A stretch of 64,000 nt of DNA from the NCBI RefSeq assembly GCF_009827315.1, contig NZ_WTYF01000004.1:868001-932000 (forward strand). Direction: 5' to 3'. The DNA comes from Qipengyuania gaetbuli. GTDB taxonomy: Bacteria; Pseudomonadota; Alphaproteobacteria; Sphingomonadales; Sphingomonadaceae. The notes beneath the pieces were generated by a model. The model did no database searches and was not told the DNA's origin. It saw only the letters and a list, made by a program, of their open reading frames with translations. The position numbers and the translations under genes are program-made. This document shows, one piece after another, positions 8,468 through 16,024 of the stretch (position 1 is its first letter; each line of letters opens with the position of its first letter).

Positions 8468-10297
8468 CTAGTCGCTGAACGAAGCCTGCTCATACAACCT
8501 GGTCAGTTCGGTAGCATTCCGGGTGTTCGTTTTTTTCAGTATGTTGGCTCTGTGAACCTCCACGGTTCTGTGGCTAAGTCCTAGAACCAGTGCTACTTCC
8601 TTGCTGCTCTTTCCTTCGGCCGTGAGTGCCGCAACTTCCCGTTCGCGCGGCGTCAAATTCTCTAGCGATTTCTTGCTTTCCGTCGCCAGCCGCAGTTTGA
8701 ACCGCAGGCCGCGCGACGCAATAACTCTTTCATTTATCCGCTCGGCAATGGCTTTCATCGTGCTGGGTTTCTCGATCAGGTCGACGGCGCCCTCTGACAT
8801 AACATCGACTGCAAGCTTAAGATCGGCATGCGACGTGAAGATGAGAACCGGCATCCCTCGATGGTTGCTTGGAATGGCTTTCAATGTATCCAGCCCATCG
8901 ATCTGAGGCATCCTGAAATCCAAGAGGCAACAATCGAAATGTTCGCTTTCGAGGCTCTCTAGAAAATCCTTCCCACTGCAGAAGGGCCTGCAGGAAAAGC
9001 CAAGCCTCGATAGACCCCGAACCAGGGTCTGCCTCACAGCCGCTTCGTCATCGACTATTGCGACGTGATAGCCTCCGGCTGCCTTGTCGGGACCGCCGTC
9101 CCCTTGTTCAGCTTCGCAAACGTTAGCCGGAGGCTGATAGGACATCGCGAACGCAGATGCCTCTTCAGACATCAGCGGCTTGGAAACCCAGAAGCCTTGC
9201 AGGGCACTGCAACCCATGGCTTCCAGTGCAAGCGCAGTTTCCTCGTCCTCAACCCCCTCGGCCGTGCAACTCATGCCAGCGCTCGAGCCCATCTGGATTG
9301 CTGCGCGCACAACGCTGAGCGCGATTGGATCCTCGAGCATTCTCGATACAAACTCGCGATCAATCTTGATTTCCGAGAACGGGAAACTCGAAAGCTGCTG
9401 GAGGGAGGAAAAGCCCACTCCGAAATCATCGATCGCTACACCGAAGCCTTTGGTTCGAAGCTTCGTGATTTTCCGCAAGATATCCAATCGTCGCGGCAGG
9501 TTCTGATGCTCGGTAATTTCGAAGACGAACTGTTCGGGTTCGAGCCCGCTGTCCAAGGCGTAAGCACATACCTGGTCGACCAGGTCGATATTCGAAATCG
9601 TATCCGGCTCAAAATTGATCGCCAAGCTCTGGTCCGAGGCCAAGTTTTCGATCGACCAATCAATTGCCTTTCGGCTGAGTTGCCAAGTGGCATCGTCCGA
9701 CCTTCCGGCCATCTTGAGGCGCCCCAAGAGTTCCTCCGCTCCGAGCGCGCTTCCATCAGCCTTGTCCAATCTAGCTAGTACCTCGTAGCCGACAATACGC
9801 CGGCTGCCTGCAGCGATCTTGGGCTGGAACGCAGGACAAAGATTTTCGAACAAGGAATCAACGTCGAATTGGGGCTCAGGATCAGCCTTTGAAAAAACGG
9901 GCGTTTCCCATAGTGTGGGTCTGACCTTTCCTTCCCCTTCAAGAAGGCGCTTAAGGTCGTTTTGACCGAACGGCTTAGGCAATACGCCGGAAATCAGCCC
10001 TTCGCTGCCGCCCAGCACCCGCCGACCGGCCTCGAGCATGGAGCGACCGCCTCCACTCATCAGGAAAATTCGGCCGTCAAAATTCTTCTCAAACAATTGC
10101 TCGATAACATCGATGCCGTCCAATCTGGGCATTTGCATATCGACAATCACATCGACGTCCCGGCCTCCTGCAATGGCAGCAGCAACGAAAGCTGTTGGGT
10201 CGGAGAAATAGGCGGCGGATTTGCCGAGGCGAGCGGCAAACTTCGCGATCAAGGCGCCGCAGTCCGGATCGTCATCAAGAATTAATAGAGAAGTCAT
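8468..10297 (-). CDS. REC-EAL-REC-LuxR HTH response regulator/c-di-GMP phosphodiesterase
   Basis: A 609-residue four-domain fusion. REC1 (about 3-120) has acidic residues 8-10, Asp53 (IVDMQMP) and Lys108 (LPKPF). EAL (about 150-385) keeps c-di-GMP hydrolysis residues: ExLxR as EVLAR (Glu172), Asn228, Glu260, Asp290-Asp291 (IDDFG), Lys311 (KID), Glu347 and Glu350 (AEGVE), Gln367 (LQGF). REC2 (about 410-525) is FixJ-like with Asp416/417, Asp460, Thr488 and Lys510. The end (about 548-605) is a LuxR/FixJ helix-turn-helix with LTPREREV and SHRTVEVHR. It should therefore both degrade c-di-GMP and bind DNA under control of two phosphorylation sites. The likely donor is the adjacent convergent hybrid kinase. 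Confidence 0.93.
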   Translation of the reverse strand: MTSLLILDDDPDCGALIAKFAARLGKSAAYFSDPTAFVAAAIAGGRDVDVIVDMQMPRLDGIDVIEQLFEKNFDGRIFLMSGGGRSMLEAGRRVLGGSEGLISGVLPKPFGQNDLKRLLEGEGKVRPTLWETPVFSKADPEPQFDVDSLFENLCPAFQPKIAAGSRRIVGYEVLARLDKADGSALGAEELLGRLKMAGRSDDATWQLSRKAIDWSIENLASDQSLAINFEPDTISNIDLVDQVCAYALDSGLEPEQFVFEITEHQNLPRRLDILRKITKLRTKGFGVAIDDFGVGFSSLQQLSSFPFSEIKIDREFVSRMLEDPIALSVVRAAIQMGSSAGMSCTAEGVEDEETALALEAMGCSALQGFWVSKPLMSEEASAFAMSYQPPANVCEAEQGDGGPDKAAGGYHVAIVDDEAAVRQTLVRGLSRLGFSCRPFCSGKDFLESLESEHFDCCLLDFRMPQIDGLDTLKAIPSNHRGMPVLIFTSHADLKLAVDVMSEGAVDLIEKPSTMKAIAERINERVIASRGLRFKLRLATESKKSLENLTPREREVAALTAEGKSSKEVALVLGLSHRTVEVHRANILKKTNTRNATELTRLYEQASFSD

Positions 10298-10584
10298 TCG
10301 ACCACCCGAAACCGCCCTCGGTGGAAAGGTATGCTTTCGCGTTGGTCTGTTTGCAAGAGCCTAGAAGCACGTCTCGATCCGTTCGAGAAAATCTCAAAAG
10401 GGCCCAAGTGAGCAGCGGACTGCCGAGCCCAATCGATCACGAATTGCTTACTCGTGCTCGCCTCGTCCGTCTCACTCGCATGTGGGCCAAATGTTTGCAC
10501 CTGACAGCGGCCTCGCACCAGTTTTACCGAGATCGGGATGTACGACGCGCTGGCTTGCCGCTCACGACCTGATTGCGGATGCAA
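10294..10584 (-). CDS. Possible small gene overlapping the REC-EAL-REC-HTH start
   Basis: A 96-codon frame whose TGA overlaps the ATG of the downstream regulator in an ATGA arrangement, the usual geometry of translational coupling. The predicted product is Arg/Ser-rich, has no recognisable domain, and composition does not strongly support coding. It may be a leader peptide, a real small protein or chance. I list it only because of the overlap. Confidence 0.25.
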   Translation of the reverse strand: MHPQSGRERQASASYIPISVKLVRGRCQVQTFGPHASETDEASTSKQFVIDWARQSAAHLGPFEIFSNGSRRASRLLQTDQRESIPFHRGRFRVVE

Positions 10585-10824
10585 GCGAGGTTACTCATCG
10601 GCATAAGAAATTGAATGCAATTCAGCCCGTCCTACAGATAGAAATTTCCGCGAAACCCGGACCTTAGAGATGGCGCGGTAGACGGCACCTTGAGCCATCA
10701 GAGCTGGGTTTTTTGACGGTGAAATGCGGATATTCGGTGATGATAGGTGAAGCGGCGTAGAACCACGTTAACCAAAATTTCTCGGGCCTGGTTCAACAGG
10801 TGGAGGCTTATCGAGTACCAATAA
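10298..10824. other. Intergenic region between divergent signalling genes
   Basis: About 530 bases separating the minus-strand REC-EAL-REC-HTH gene from the plus-strand small ORF/GAF-GGDEF pair. Apart from the doubtful 96-codon frame at 10294-10584 no gene is convincing. It is the natural place for promoters of both transcripts and, if the LuxR-type regulator is autoregulatory, for its operator. No clear dyad was found by eye. Confidence 0.4.
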
Positions 10825-11046
10825 GTGACAACAGACGTCGGCGAAATGATTGTGGAAAGAGCTAGTGCGAACTGGCTCCATGCTGATGTCCCCCCGCGCA
10901 TCGCAGAAGTTGCCGACCGTCAGCGAGAGAATTTACTCACCCTGGCGACTTCCTTGCTCGCCTTGGGCAAGTCAGAGTCCGAGGTCGTAGAGCTGATCGA
11001 GCGCGCGGCGGAGAGCTTCAATAGCGAACTTCAAAATCTAATGTGA
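10825..11046 (+). CDS. Small helical protein coupled to GAF-GGDEF cyclase
   Basis: A 73-residue acidic protein, predicted largely helical (segments around residues 24-45 and 50-70, e.g. SEVVELIERAAESF). It has no membrane segment and no cysteine. I do not recognise a family. Its TGA (11044-11046) is one base from the ATG of the GAF-GGDEF gene at 11048, so the two are almost certainly co-translated. A regulator or partner of the cyclase is the obvious guess. The start could also lie at the internal ATG at 10846. Confidence 0.55.
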   Translation: MTTDVGEMIVERASANWLHADVPPRIAEVADRQRENLLTLATSLLALGKSESEVVELIERAAESFNSELQNLM

Positions 11047-11047
11047 G

Positions 11048-12085
11048 ATGGACATCAAAATGAGCAATTGTGGAGTTCTTTCAATTGCAAAGCCTTCCGA
11101 CGAATATGGTCGGCAAAAGGCGCTCGAACGCCTCCAGATCCTAGACTCTCCATCCGAGAAACCGTTCGAAGAGATAACAAAATTGGTCTCGATGACGTTG
11201 GGCGTACCAATCTGCGCCGTTTCTCTCCTGGATGAGGATCGCCAGTGGTTCAAGTCATCGCAAGGGCTGGGCATTCAGCAAACCTGCCGCTCTGCGGCAA
11301 TTTGCGATCATGCCATTAAAGCAGACGCGCCTTTTATTGTTGAGGATGCAACGCTCGATGCTCGCTTTGCAAAAAACCCTTTCGTCACCGGCGAGCCCTA
11401 CATAAGGGCTTATGCCGGTATCCCGCTACGCATGCCTGACGGTTACTTAATCGGGACCCTTTGCGCGATCGATAAAAAACCGCGCGCGTTTTCAAATGCT
11501 GAGATCGCTGTCCTGGCTAATTTTGCGCGATTGGTTGTCGGCGAAATTGAACTGCGCGAGGCCGCTTCTGTCGACGCGTTGACCAGAATTGCATCGCGCC
11601 AAGCTTGGCGCACAGCGACCGAGAAGGCTCTCGCACAGGGCAAGCGCGACGGAACCCCTACTGCACTATTGCTGTTCGATCTGGACCACTTCAAGACCAT
11701 CAATGATACGCATGGTCATCTGGTAGGCGACCTAGTGCTCAGAGCCGCAGCGGCCACCGTCCAAAAAACGATCCGACGGAGTGATATTTTCGGAAGAGTG
11801 GGCGGCGAGGAATTTGCAATCACCTTGCCGGATACGGACTTGTCGAAGGCTGGTCTGATCGCAGAGAAAGTACGTCATGCTGTTCAGCGGTTGCGATTTG
11901 AGGAGGTCTCGGGCCTCGAATGTACGATAAGTGTGGGAGGGGCAATCTACGATCCAGGCTCGGATATCTCGGAGTGGATAGCGGCAGCTGACAAACGTCT
12001 GTATCTTGCGAAGAACGGTGGCCGCAACCGCGTGGAGATGGCCGATCGCGCAGTAAAGCGCGTCCCGCAGGCAAACTTAGCATAG
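11048..12085 (+). CDS. GAF-GGDEF diguanylate cyclase
   Basis: A 345-residue soluble protein. The N-terminal GAF domain (about residues 25-165) has the pattern seen in many environmental GAF-GGDEF proteins (LLDEDRQWFKSSQGL, TCRSAAICDHAI, YAGIPLRMPDG). The GGDEF domain (about 180-335) has the active GGEEF signature, the DLDHFKTIND metal/substrate motif and an inhibitory I-site RRSD exactly five residues before GGEEF, so product feedback is expected. It should make c-di-GMP from two GTP. It is coupled to the small ORF upstream and lies in the same cluster as the EAL protein, giving opposing activities side by side. The alternative start ATG at 11060 is possible. Confidence 0.92.
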   Translation: MDIKMSNCGVLSIAKPSDEYGRQKALERLQILDSPSEKPFEEITKLVSMTLGVPICAVSLLDEDRQWFKSSQGLGIQQTCRSAAICDHAIKADAPFIVEDATLDARFAKNPFVTGEPYIRAYAGIPLRMPDGYLIGTLCAIDKKPRAFSNAEIAVLANFARLVVGEIELREAASVDALTRIASRQAWRTATEKALAQGKRDGTPTALLLFDLDHFKTINDTHGHLVGDLVLRAAAATVQKTIRRSDIFGRVGGEEFAITLPDTDLSKAGLIAEKVRHAVQRLRFEEVSGLECTISVGGAIYDPGSDISEWIAAADKRLYLAKNGGRNRVEMADRAVKRVPQANLA

Positions 12086-12142
12086 GTCTACGAGTGGCTA
12101 CTGTCCCCGCATCAGAAATTCATAACCACCTGGTCGACTCGA

Positions 12143-12182
12143 AATCGGCCCTTCCGCTTTAGAATCGGCCCTTCCGCTTTAG
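12143..12182. repeat. Perfect 20-bp tandem duplication
   Basis: The unit AATCGGCCCTTCCGCTTTAG occurs twice back to back (12143-12162 and 12163-12182). The second copy runs into a small hairpin, CCGCTT-TAGG-AAGCGG (12174-12189). It lies between the GAF-GGDEF stop and the integrase relic. Confidence 0.9.
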
Positions 12183-12200
12183 GAAGCGGCCGCCTCGATC

Positions 12201-12480
12201 TCAGATCTCTGTTCCCCCAGCGAGCACTAGGGTATCTTCGATATCGACACCGAGTTACCTGACACTGTTCTCGATCTTGGAATAACCAATCAACATCTTG
12301 ACTGCGCTCAGGTTGCCTGTTCCCTGATAGATAATCGAAGCCTTCGTTCGTCGCATCGAGTGCGTCCCGTATTCCTCTCGACGAAGTCCTATGGCTGTCT
12401 CCCACTCGCCGACGCGGACGCTTTCGGGCGCGTTATTCGCCTCAAGCTATGAGGAATTGTCCGGGCGGATACGGTCACAA
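12201..12480 (-). pseudogene. Decayed tyrosine recombinase (integrase), C-terminal remnant
   Basis: On the minus strand, ending at TGA 12201-12203, the frame reads through the C-terminal catalytic region of an integrase family common in alphaproteobacteria. Visible are EEYGTHSMRRTKAS (the HxxR box), then TGNLSAVKMLIGYSKIE (the usual LLGHTKIE, with His replaced by Tyr), then SVR-stop-LGVDIED. The stop is TAA at 12255-12257, exactly where the catalytic Tyr codon of RYLG is expected. A second in-frame stop (TAG, 12447-12449) lies upstream. The N-terminal half is not recognisable. The gene is therefore dead, but it marks a past integration event at the right edge of the accessory region. Confidence 0.85.
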
Positions 12481-12763
12481 ACACACTATAGGTGCGCTTC
12501 GATCGCGCATTGCGCTTGGAATGCGATCGGCCTGCTGGCACCGCGCCAGCGAGCTGCCACCGACCAGCACAGTAGATGCGGTAGGGACGGCAAGGGTTGG
12601 AAATGCGCGTTTCGTCCGGTGCTCCAGGCACCTTCACCTTGTCTCGCGAAACCGCCGAAATGCCTGTAATTCATCGAATGGGCTAGCAGCGATCACCGAC
12701 GAGCTTCGCTCCGATTTCCTATATGTGCCGATATGGTTATTTTTCTCACGAAGGAGAAACCAA

Positions 12764-13177
12764 ATGGCACTTATCGAATCGCTTATCGGCCCCATCGCCT
12801 CGATCATCGACAAGATCATCCCCGACAAGGAAGCCCGTGCGAAGGCGAAGCTCGAACTGCTCGCGCTGGAAGGCACGCATGAACTCAAGTCCATCGAAGC
12901 CCGCCTTTCCGCCATCGTCGCCGAAGCCAATTCGGCCGATCCGTGGACCAGCCGCGCGCGGCCCAGCTTCCTCTACGTGATGTATGCGATCATCCTGTTC
13001 GTCATCCCCATGGGGATGCTGGCCGCCTTCTCGCCGCAGGCGGCAGGCGACATCGGCGACGGCATCACGCGTTACCTGCGCGGCTTGCCGGACGAGCTCT
13101 ACGCGCTCTTCGGCACGGGCTATCTCGGTTATACCGCCGCGCGCCAGTGGGGGAAGGCCAAGGGGGTGGAACGGTAA
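12764..13177 (+). CDS. Three-TM holin-like protein (GTA holin family)
   Basis: A 137-residue protein starting MALIESLIGP, preceded by a strong AAGGAG seven bases upstream. The N-terminus is an amphipathic helical region; two clear membrane helices follow (around residues 65-88 and 108-128). The pattern SADPWTSRARPSFLYVMY and the ending YTAARQWGKAKG match the 3TM holin family linked to release of gene transfer agents in Rhodobacterales and relatives. No other GTA or phage gene is nearby, so this is an orphan copy. It may act in lysis or release together with GTA genes elsewhere, or have another role. Confidence 0.75.
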   Translation: MALIESLIGPIASIIDKIIPDKEARAKAKLELLALEGTHELKSIEARLSAIVAEANSADPWTSRARPSFLYVMYAIILFVIPMGMLAAFSPQAAGDIGDGITRYLRGLPDELYALFGTGYLGYTAARQWGKAKGVER

Positions 13178-13182
13178 TTCCG

Positions 13183-13214
13183 CCAGGAGTGTGTTCCATC
13201 CGTTCCATCCTGTA
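13183..13214 (+). repeat. Interspersed GTTCCAT element, copy 1
   Basis: A 32-base intergenic element of form CCAGGA-NN-GTGTTCCAT-NN-GTTCCATCCTGTA. A near-identical copy is at 45311-45342, also in an intergenic position. The core is a double GTTCCAT. It is followed here by a 10-bp inverted repeat. Confidence 0.7.
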
Positions 13215-13222
13215 GGGACCGG

Positions 13223-13255
13223 CGGGACGCAATCCGGCTTTTGCCTTGCGTCCCG
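13223..13255. terminator. Hairpin between holin gene and aroQ
   Basis: The arms CGGGACGCAA (13223-13232) and TTGCGTCCCG (13246-13255) are perfectly complementary over 10 bp with a 13-base loop. No T-run follows, so it is at best a weak terminator or a structured leader for aroQ, whose ATG is 20 bases downstream. Confidence 0.4.
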
Positions 13256-13275
13256 ACTGGGCTAGGACGGGCCTC

Positions 13276-13710
13276 ATGACCGACACCGTCTTCGTCCTCA
13301 ACGGCCCCAATCTCAACCTGCTCGGCACGCGCGAGCCGGAGATCTACGGCTCCGACACGCTGGCCGATATCGAGGCGAGCCTCGTCGAACAGGCGCGCGG
13401 CCTAGGGCTTGCAGTCGACTTCCGCCAGACCAACCACGAGGGCGTGCTGGTCGACTGGCTCCACGAAGCGCGGGCCAGCGGCGCGAAGGCGGTGCTTCTC
13501 AATGCCGGCGCCTACACCCACACCTCGATTGCGCTGCTCGATGCGATCCGCGCAATCGGAGTGCCGGTGATCGAGGTTCACCTGTCCGATCCTGCCCGGC
13601 GCGAGGCTTTCCGGCACGTTTCCTACGTGGGGATGGCCGCCGTCGACGAGGTGAAAGGGCTGGGTGCGCGCAGCTATGCCGTAGCGTTGGACAAGGCCGC
13701 CGCGCTGTAA
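13276..13710 (+). CDS. aroQ: 3-dehydroquinate dehydratase, type II
   Basis: A 144-residue enzyme of the shikimate pathway that converts 3-dehydroquinate to 3-dehydroshikimate in the cytosol. Hallmarks of the type II (dodecameric) family are all visible: NGPNLNLLGTREPEIYG at the start, with the catalytic Arg and Tyr, NHEGVLVDWLHEA, NAGAYTHTS with the substrate-binding Asn, and EVHLSDPARREAFRH. I start at ATG 13276, since this puts the NGPNLN motif at residue 9, as is usual. It is followed by accB and accC, a very common order in alphaproteobacteria (aroQ-accB-accC), so co-transcription is likely. The other shikimate gene here is the DAHP synthase at 57949. Confidence 0.97.
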   Translation: MTDTVFVLNGPNLNLLGTREPEIYGSDTLADIEASLVEQARGLGLAVDFRQTNHEGVLVDWLHEARASGAKAVLLNAGAYTHTSIALLDAIRAIGVPVIEVHLSDPARREAFRHVSYVGMAAVDEVKGLGARSYAVALDKAAAL

Positions 13711-13785
13711 ACAGCTTGCCCCCTCCCCCTTGTCAGTTTGATGACAGACGCGCATAGGCCCGTTCAAACAATCTCAGGGATACCC

Positions 13786-14274
13786 ATGTCCGACCACAAG
13801 TCCTCCGCCGGCAAATCCGGCATGAACGTCGATACCGCGCTGGTCCGCGAACTCGCGGAAATGCTCGGTGAAACGGGCCTCGTCGAAATCGAGGTCGAAG
13901 ACGGCGACCGCAAGATTCGCGTTTCGCGCGGCGGCGGCATTGCTATGGCGGCAGCCCCCGCCCCGATGATGGCCGCAGCGCCTTCCGCAGCACCCGCAGC
14001 AGCCGCACCTGCCCCCGAAGCGGCTCCCGCAGCCGCGGCCGAAGGCGCGATCAAGTCGCCCATGGTCGGCACGGTCTATCTCGCTCCCGAACCGGGTGCG
14101 AAGGACTTCGTATCGGTCGGCGACAGCGTGAAGGAAGGCCAGACCCTCGTCATCGTGGAGGCGATGAAGGTCATGAACCCGATCACCGCCGACAAGGCCG
14201 GGACGGTCAAGGCGATTCTCGTCGAGAACGCCCAGCCGGTCGAATTCGACCAGCCGCTGATCGTCATCGGCTGA
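13786..14274 (+). CDS. accB: Acetyl-CoA carboxylase biotin carboxyl carrier protein
   Basis: A 162-residue carrier subunit of acetyl-CoA carboxylase, which supplies malonyl-CoA for fatty acid synthesis. The C-terminal biotinyl domain has the canonical EAMKVMN motif, whose Lys is biotinylated, and the preceding [17 protein letters not shown] long Ala/Pro linker (about residues 50-88) joins it to an N-terminal helical part. The start at 13786 (MSDHKSS) is chosen over upstream ATGs because family members begin just before VRELAEML. accC begins eight bases after its stop. Confidence 0.97.
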   Translation: MSDHKSSAGKSGMNVDTALVRELAEMLGETGLVEIEVEDGDRKIRVSRGGGIAMAAAPAPMMAAAPSAAPAAAAPAPEAAPAAAAEGAIKSPMVGTVYLAPEPGAKDFVSVGDSVKEGQTLVIVEAMKVMNPITADKAGTVKAILVENAQPVEFDQPLIVIG

Positions 14275-14282
14275 GGCAGGCC

Positions 14283-15632
14283 ATGACGATTTCGCGTATC
14301 CTCATCGCCAATCGCGGCGAAATCGCGCTGCGCATCCACCGCGCAGCGCATGAAATGGGCATCGAGACGGTTGCGGTGCACTCCACCGCCGACGCCGATG
14401 CCATGCATGTGCGCCTTGCTGACCATGCCGTGTGCATCGGCCCGCCTGCAGCCACCGACAGCTATCTCAACATCGCCAACATCATCTCTGCCGCAGAGGT
14501 GAGCCACGCCGATGCGATCCACCCGGGCTATGGCTTCCTTTCGGAGAACGCCAAGTTCGCCGAGATCGTCGAAGCGCACGACATCAAGTGGATCGGCCCC
14601 AAGCCCGAACACATCCGCACGATGGGCGACAAGGTCGAGGCCAAGCGCACCGCCGGCAAGCTCGGCCTGCCGCTGGTGCCCGGTTCCGACGGTGCCGTTT
14701 CCGAAATCGAGGAAGCGCGCGCGATCGCGGCCGAGATCGGCTATCCGGTCATCATCAAGGCGGCGAGCGGCGGCGGCGGCCGCGGCATGAAGGTCTGTGA
14801 AAGCGAAGACCAGCTCGAGACGCTGATGCAGCAGGCCGGCAGTGAGGCGAAGGCCGCCTTCGGCGACGCCACGGTCTATATCGAGAAATATCTCGGCAAT
14901 CCGCGCCACATCGAATTCCAGGTCTTCGGCGACGGTGAAGGCAATGCCATCCACCTCGGCGAACGCGACTGCTCGCTCCAGCGCCGCCACCAGAAGGTGC
15001 TCGAAGAAGCGCCCTCGCCCGTGATCAGCCACGAAGAGCGCATGCGGATGGGCGAAATCTGCGCCTCGGCCATGCGCGACATGGGTTATCGCGGTGCTGG
15101 TACGATCGAGTTCCTGTGGGAAAACGGCGAGTTCTACTTCATCGAGATGAACACCCGCCTGCAGGTCGAGCACCCCGTCACCGAAGCGATCACCGGCGTC
15201 GATCTCGTGCGCGAACAGATACGCATCGCGGCGGGTCATCCGCTGTCGGTCTCGCAGGACGAGATCGAGTTCCACGGCCACGCCATCGAGTGCCGCATCA
15301 ATGCCGAGGATCCCTGGACCTTCGCGCCCAGCCCCGGCCAGGTGAGCTATTATCACGCGGCAGGCGGCATGCACGTTCGCGTCGATAGCGGCCTTTACGC
15401 CGGCTACCGAATCCCGCCCTATTACGACAGCATGATCGCCAAGCTGATCGTCTACGGCCGCACGCGCCAAGGCTGCATGATGCGCCTCAAGCGCGCGCTG
15501 GAAGAGATGGTCGTCGAAGGCGTGAAGACCAACATCCCGCTCCACCAGGAATTGCTGCTGCAGGACGACGTGAAGAGCGGCGACTACTCGATCAAGTGGC
15601 TCGAGGAATGGCTGAAGGAGCGCGAGGGCTGA
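14283..15632 (+). CDS. accC: Acetyl-CoA carboxylase, biotin carboxylase subunit
   Basis: A 449-residue ATP-grasp enzyme that carboxylates the biotin of AccB using bicarbonate and ATP. Full-length: the N-terminal domain starts [12 protein letters not shown], the glycine-rich ATP lid is [13 protein letters not shown], and the catalytic part has [13 protein letters not shown] and [14 protein letters not shown]. The C-terminal biotin carboxylase domain has ECRINAEDP and the substrate-contacting FAPSPGQ. Located directly after accB in the standard operon. The downstream small gene overlaps its last codons. Confidence 0.98.
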   Translation: MTISRILIANRGEIALRIHRAAHEMGIETVAVHSTADADAMHVRLADHAVCIGPPAATDSYLNIANIISAAEVSHADAIHPGYGFLSENAKFAEIVEAHDIKWIGPKPEHIRTMGDKVEAKRTAGKLGLPLVPGSDGAVSEIEEARAIAAEIGYPVIIKAASGGGGRGMKVCESEDQLETLMQQAGSEAKAAFGDATVYIEKYLGNPRHIEFQVFGDGEGNAIHLGERDCSLQRRHQKVLEEAPSPVISHEERMRMGEICASAMRDMGYRGAGTIEFLWENGEFYFIEMNTRLQVEHPVTEAITGVDLVREQIRIAAGHPLSVSQDEIEFHGHAIECRINAEDPWTFAPSPGQVSYYHAAGGMHVRVDSGLYAGYRIPPYYDSMIAKLIVYGRTRQGCMMRLKRALEEMVVEGVKTNIPLHQELLLQDDVKSGDYSIKWLEEWLKEREG

Positions 15633-16024
15633 GCGATCCGCGCCGGTCCGGGCAAATCGAGCCGCGTCGCCTGACGGCCTGGACCGCGCTGGCCAATTTG
15701 TTTCTCGACACTGAGCACACCGAGGAAATCCGCCACTGCCTTGCGCGTGACTTGCGCGAGACGGGCTATTCGCTTGCCGAGCTGGAAGCGATCCTGCGCA
15801 ATGAAATCGCGCCGGTATTCGGCGGCAATCTCCTGTCGATGGCCGGCGAGTGGGCCTTGTGGGGCGAGGACGAGATCGAGCCGATCATGCGCCGCGATTT
15901 CCTAGGGCGCTCGCGGCTGACGTTCGGACAATGGCTCAAGGGGCGGCTGGCCTATCCGCTAGCAGCGACCGAATGGAACCGGATCGCGGGCATCATTGCT
16001 CATGATGAGCCTAGTCGAAATTGA
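15608..16024 (+). CDS. Small conserved protein (DUF7079-like)
   Basis: A protein of about 138 residues with the pattern [29 protein letters not shown] and [11 protein letters not shown], which I recall from the DUF7079 family of uncharacterised bacterial proteins. No catalytic motif or membrane segment is visible. There is no ATG, GTG or TTG in frame between the accC stop and well inside the conserved part, so the start must overlap accC. ATG 15608 has a good GAGG-like stretch upstream. This implies coupling to accBC. Its 3' end overlaps the convergent GFA gene by 14 bases. Function unknown. Confidence 0.65.
   Translation: MAEGARGLSDPRRSGQIEPRRLTAWTALANLFLDTEHTEEIRHCLARDLRETGYSLAELEAILRNEIAPVFGGNLLSMAGEWALWGEDEIEPIMRRDFLGRSRLTFGQWLKGRLAYPLAATEWNRIAGIIAHDEPSRN

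Larger units (their letters stand above)
12086..12763. other. Non-coding/decayed stretch at right island edge
   Basis: About 680 bases between the GAF-GGDEF gene and the holin gene. It holds a 20-bp tandem duplication with a small hairpin (12143-12189) and a broken tyrosine-integrase C-terminus on the minus strand (12201-about 12480). The remaining 12480-12760 shows no gene that I can support and may be further integrase debris. GC content seems to rise to the core level after this point. Confidence 0.6.

Noticed and set aside
8468..10297. Possibility that the REC-EAL-REC-HTH frame is two genes joined by a sequencing error
   Set aside because: One uninterrupted frame with normal linkers and all four domains complete; no frame change is needed to explain it.
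12480..12763. A right-hand att copy of the tRNA-Pro 3' end
   Set aside because: Only an 8-base match (CCGACCAG) was seen near 12560, which is expected by chance.
14076..15545. 489-codon minus-strand open frame
   Set aside because: Antisense of accB/accC, both certain.
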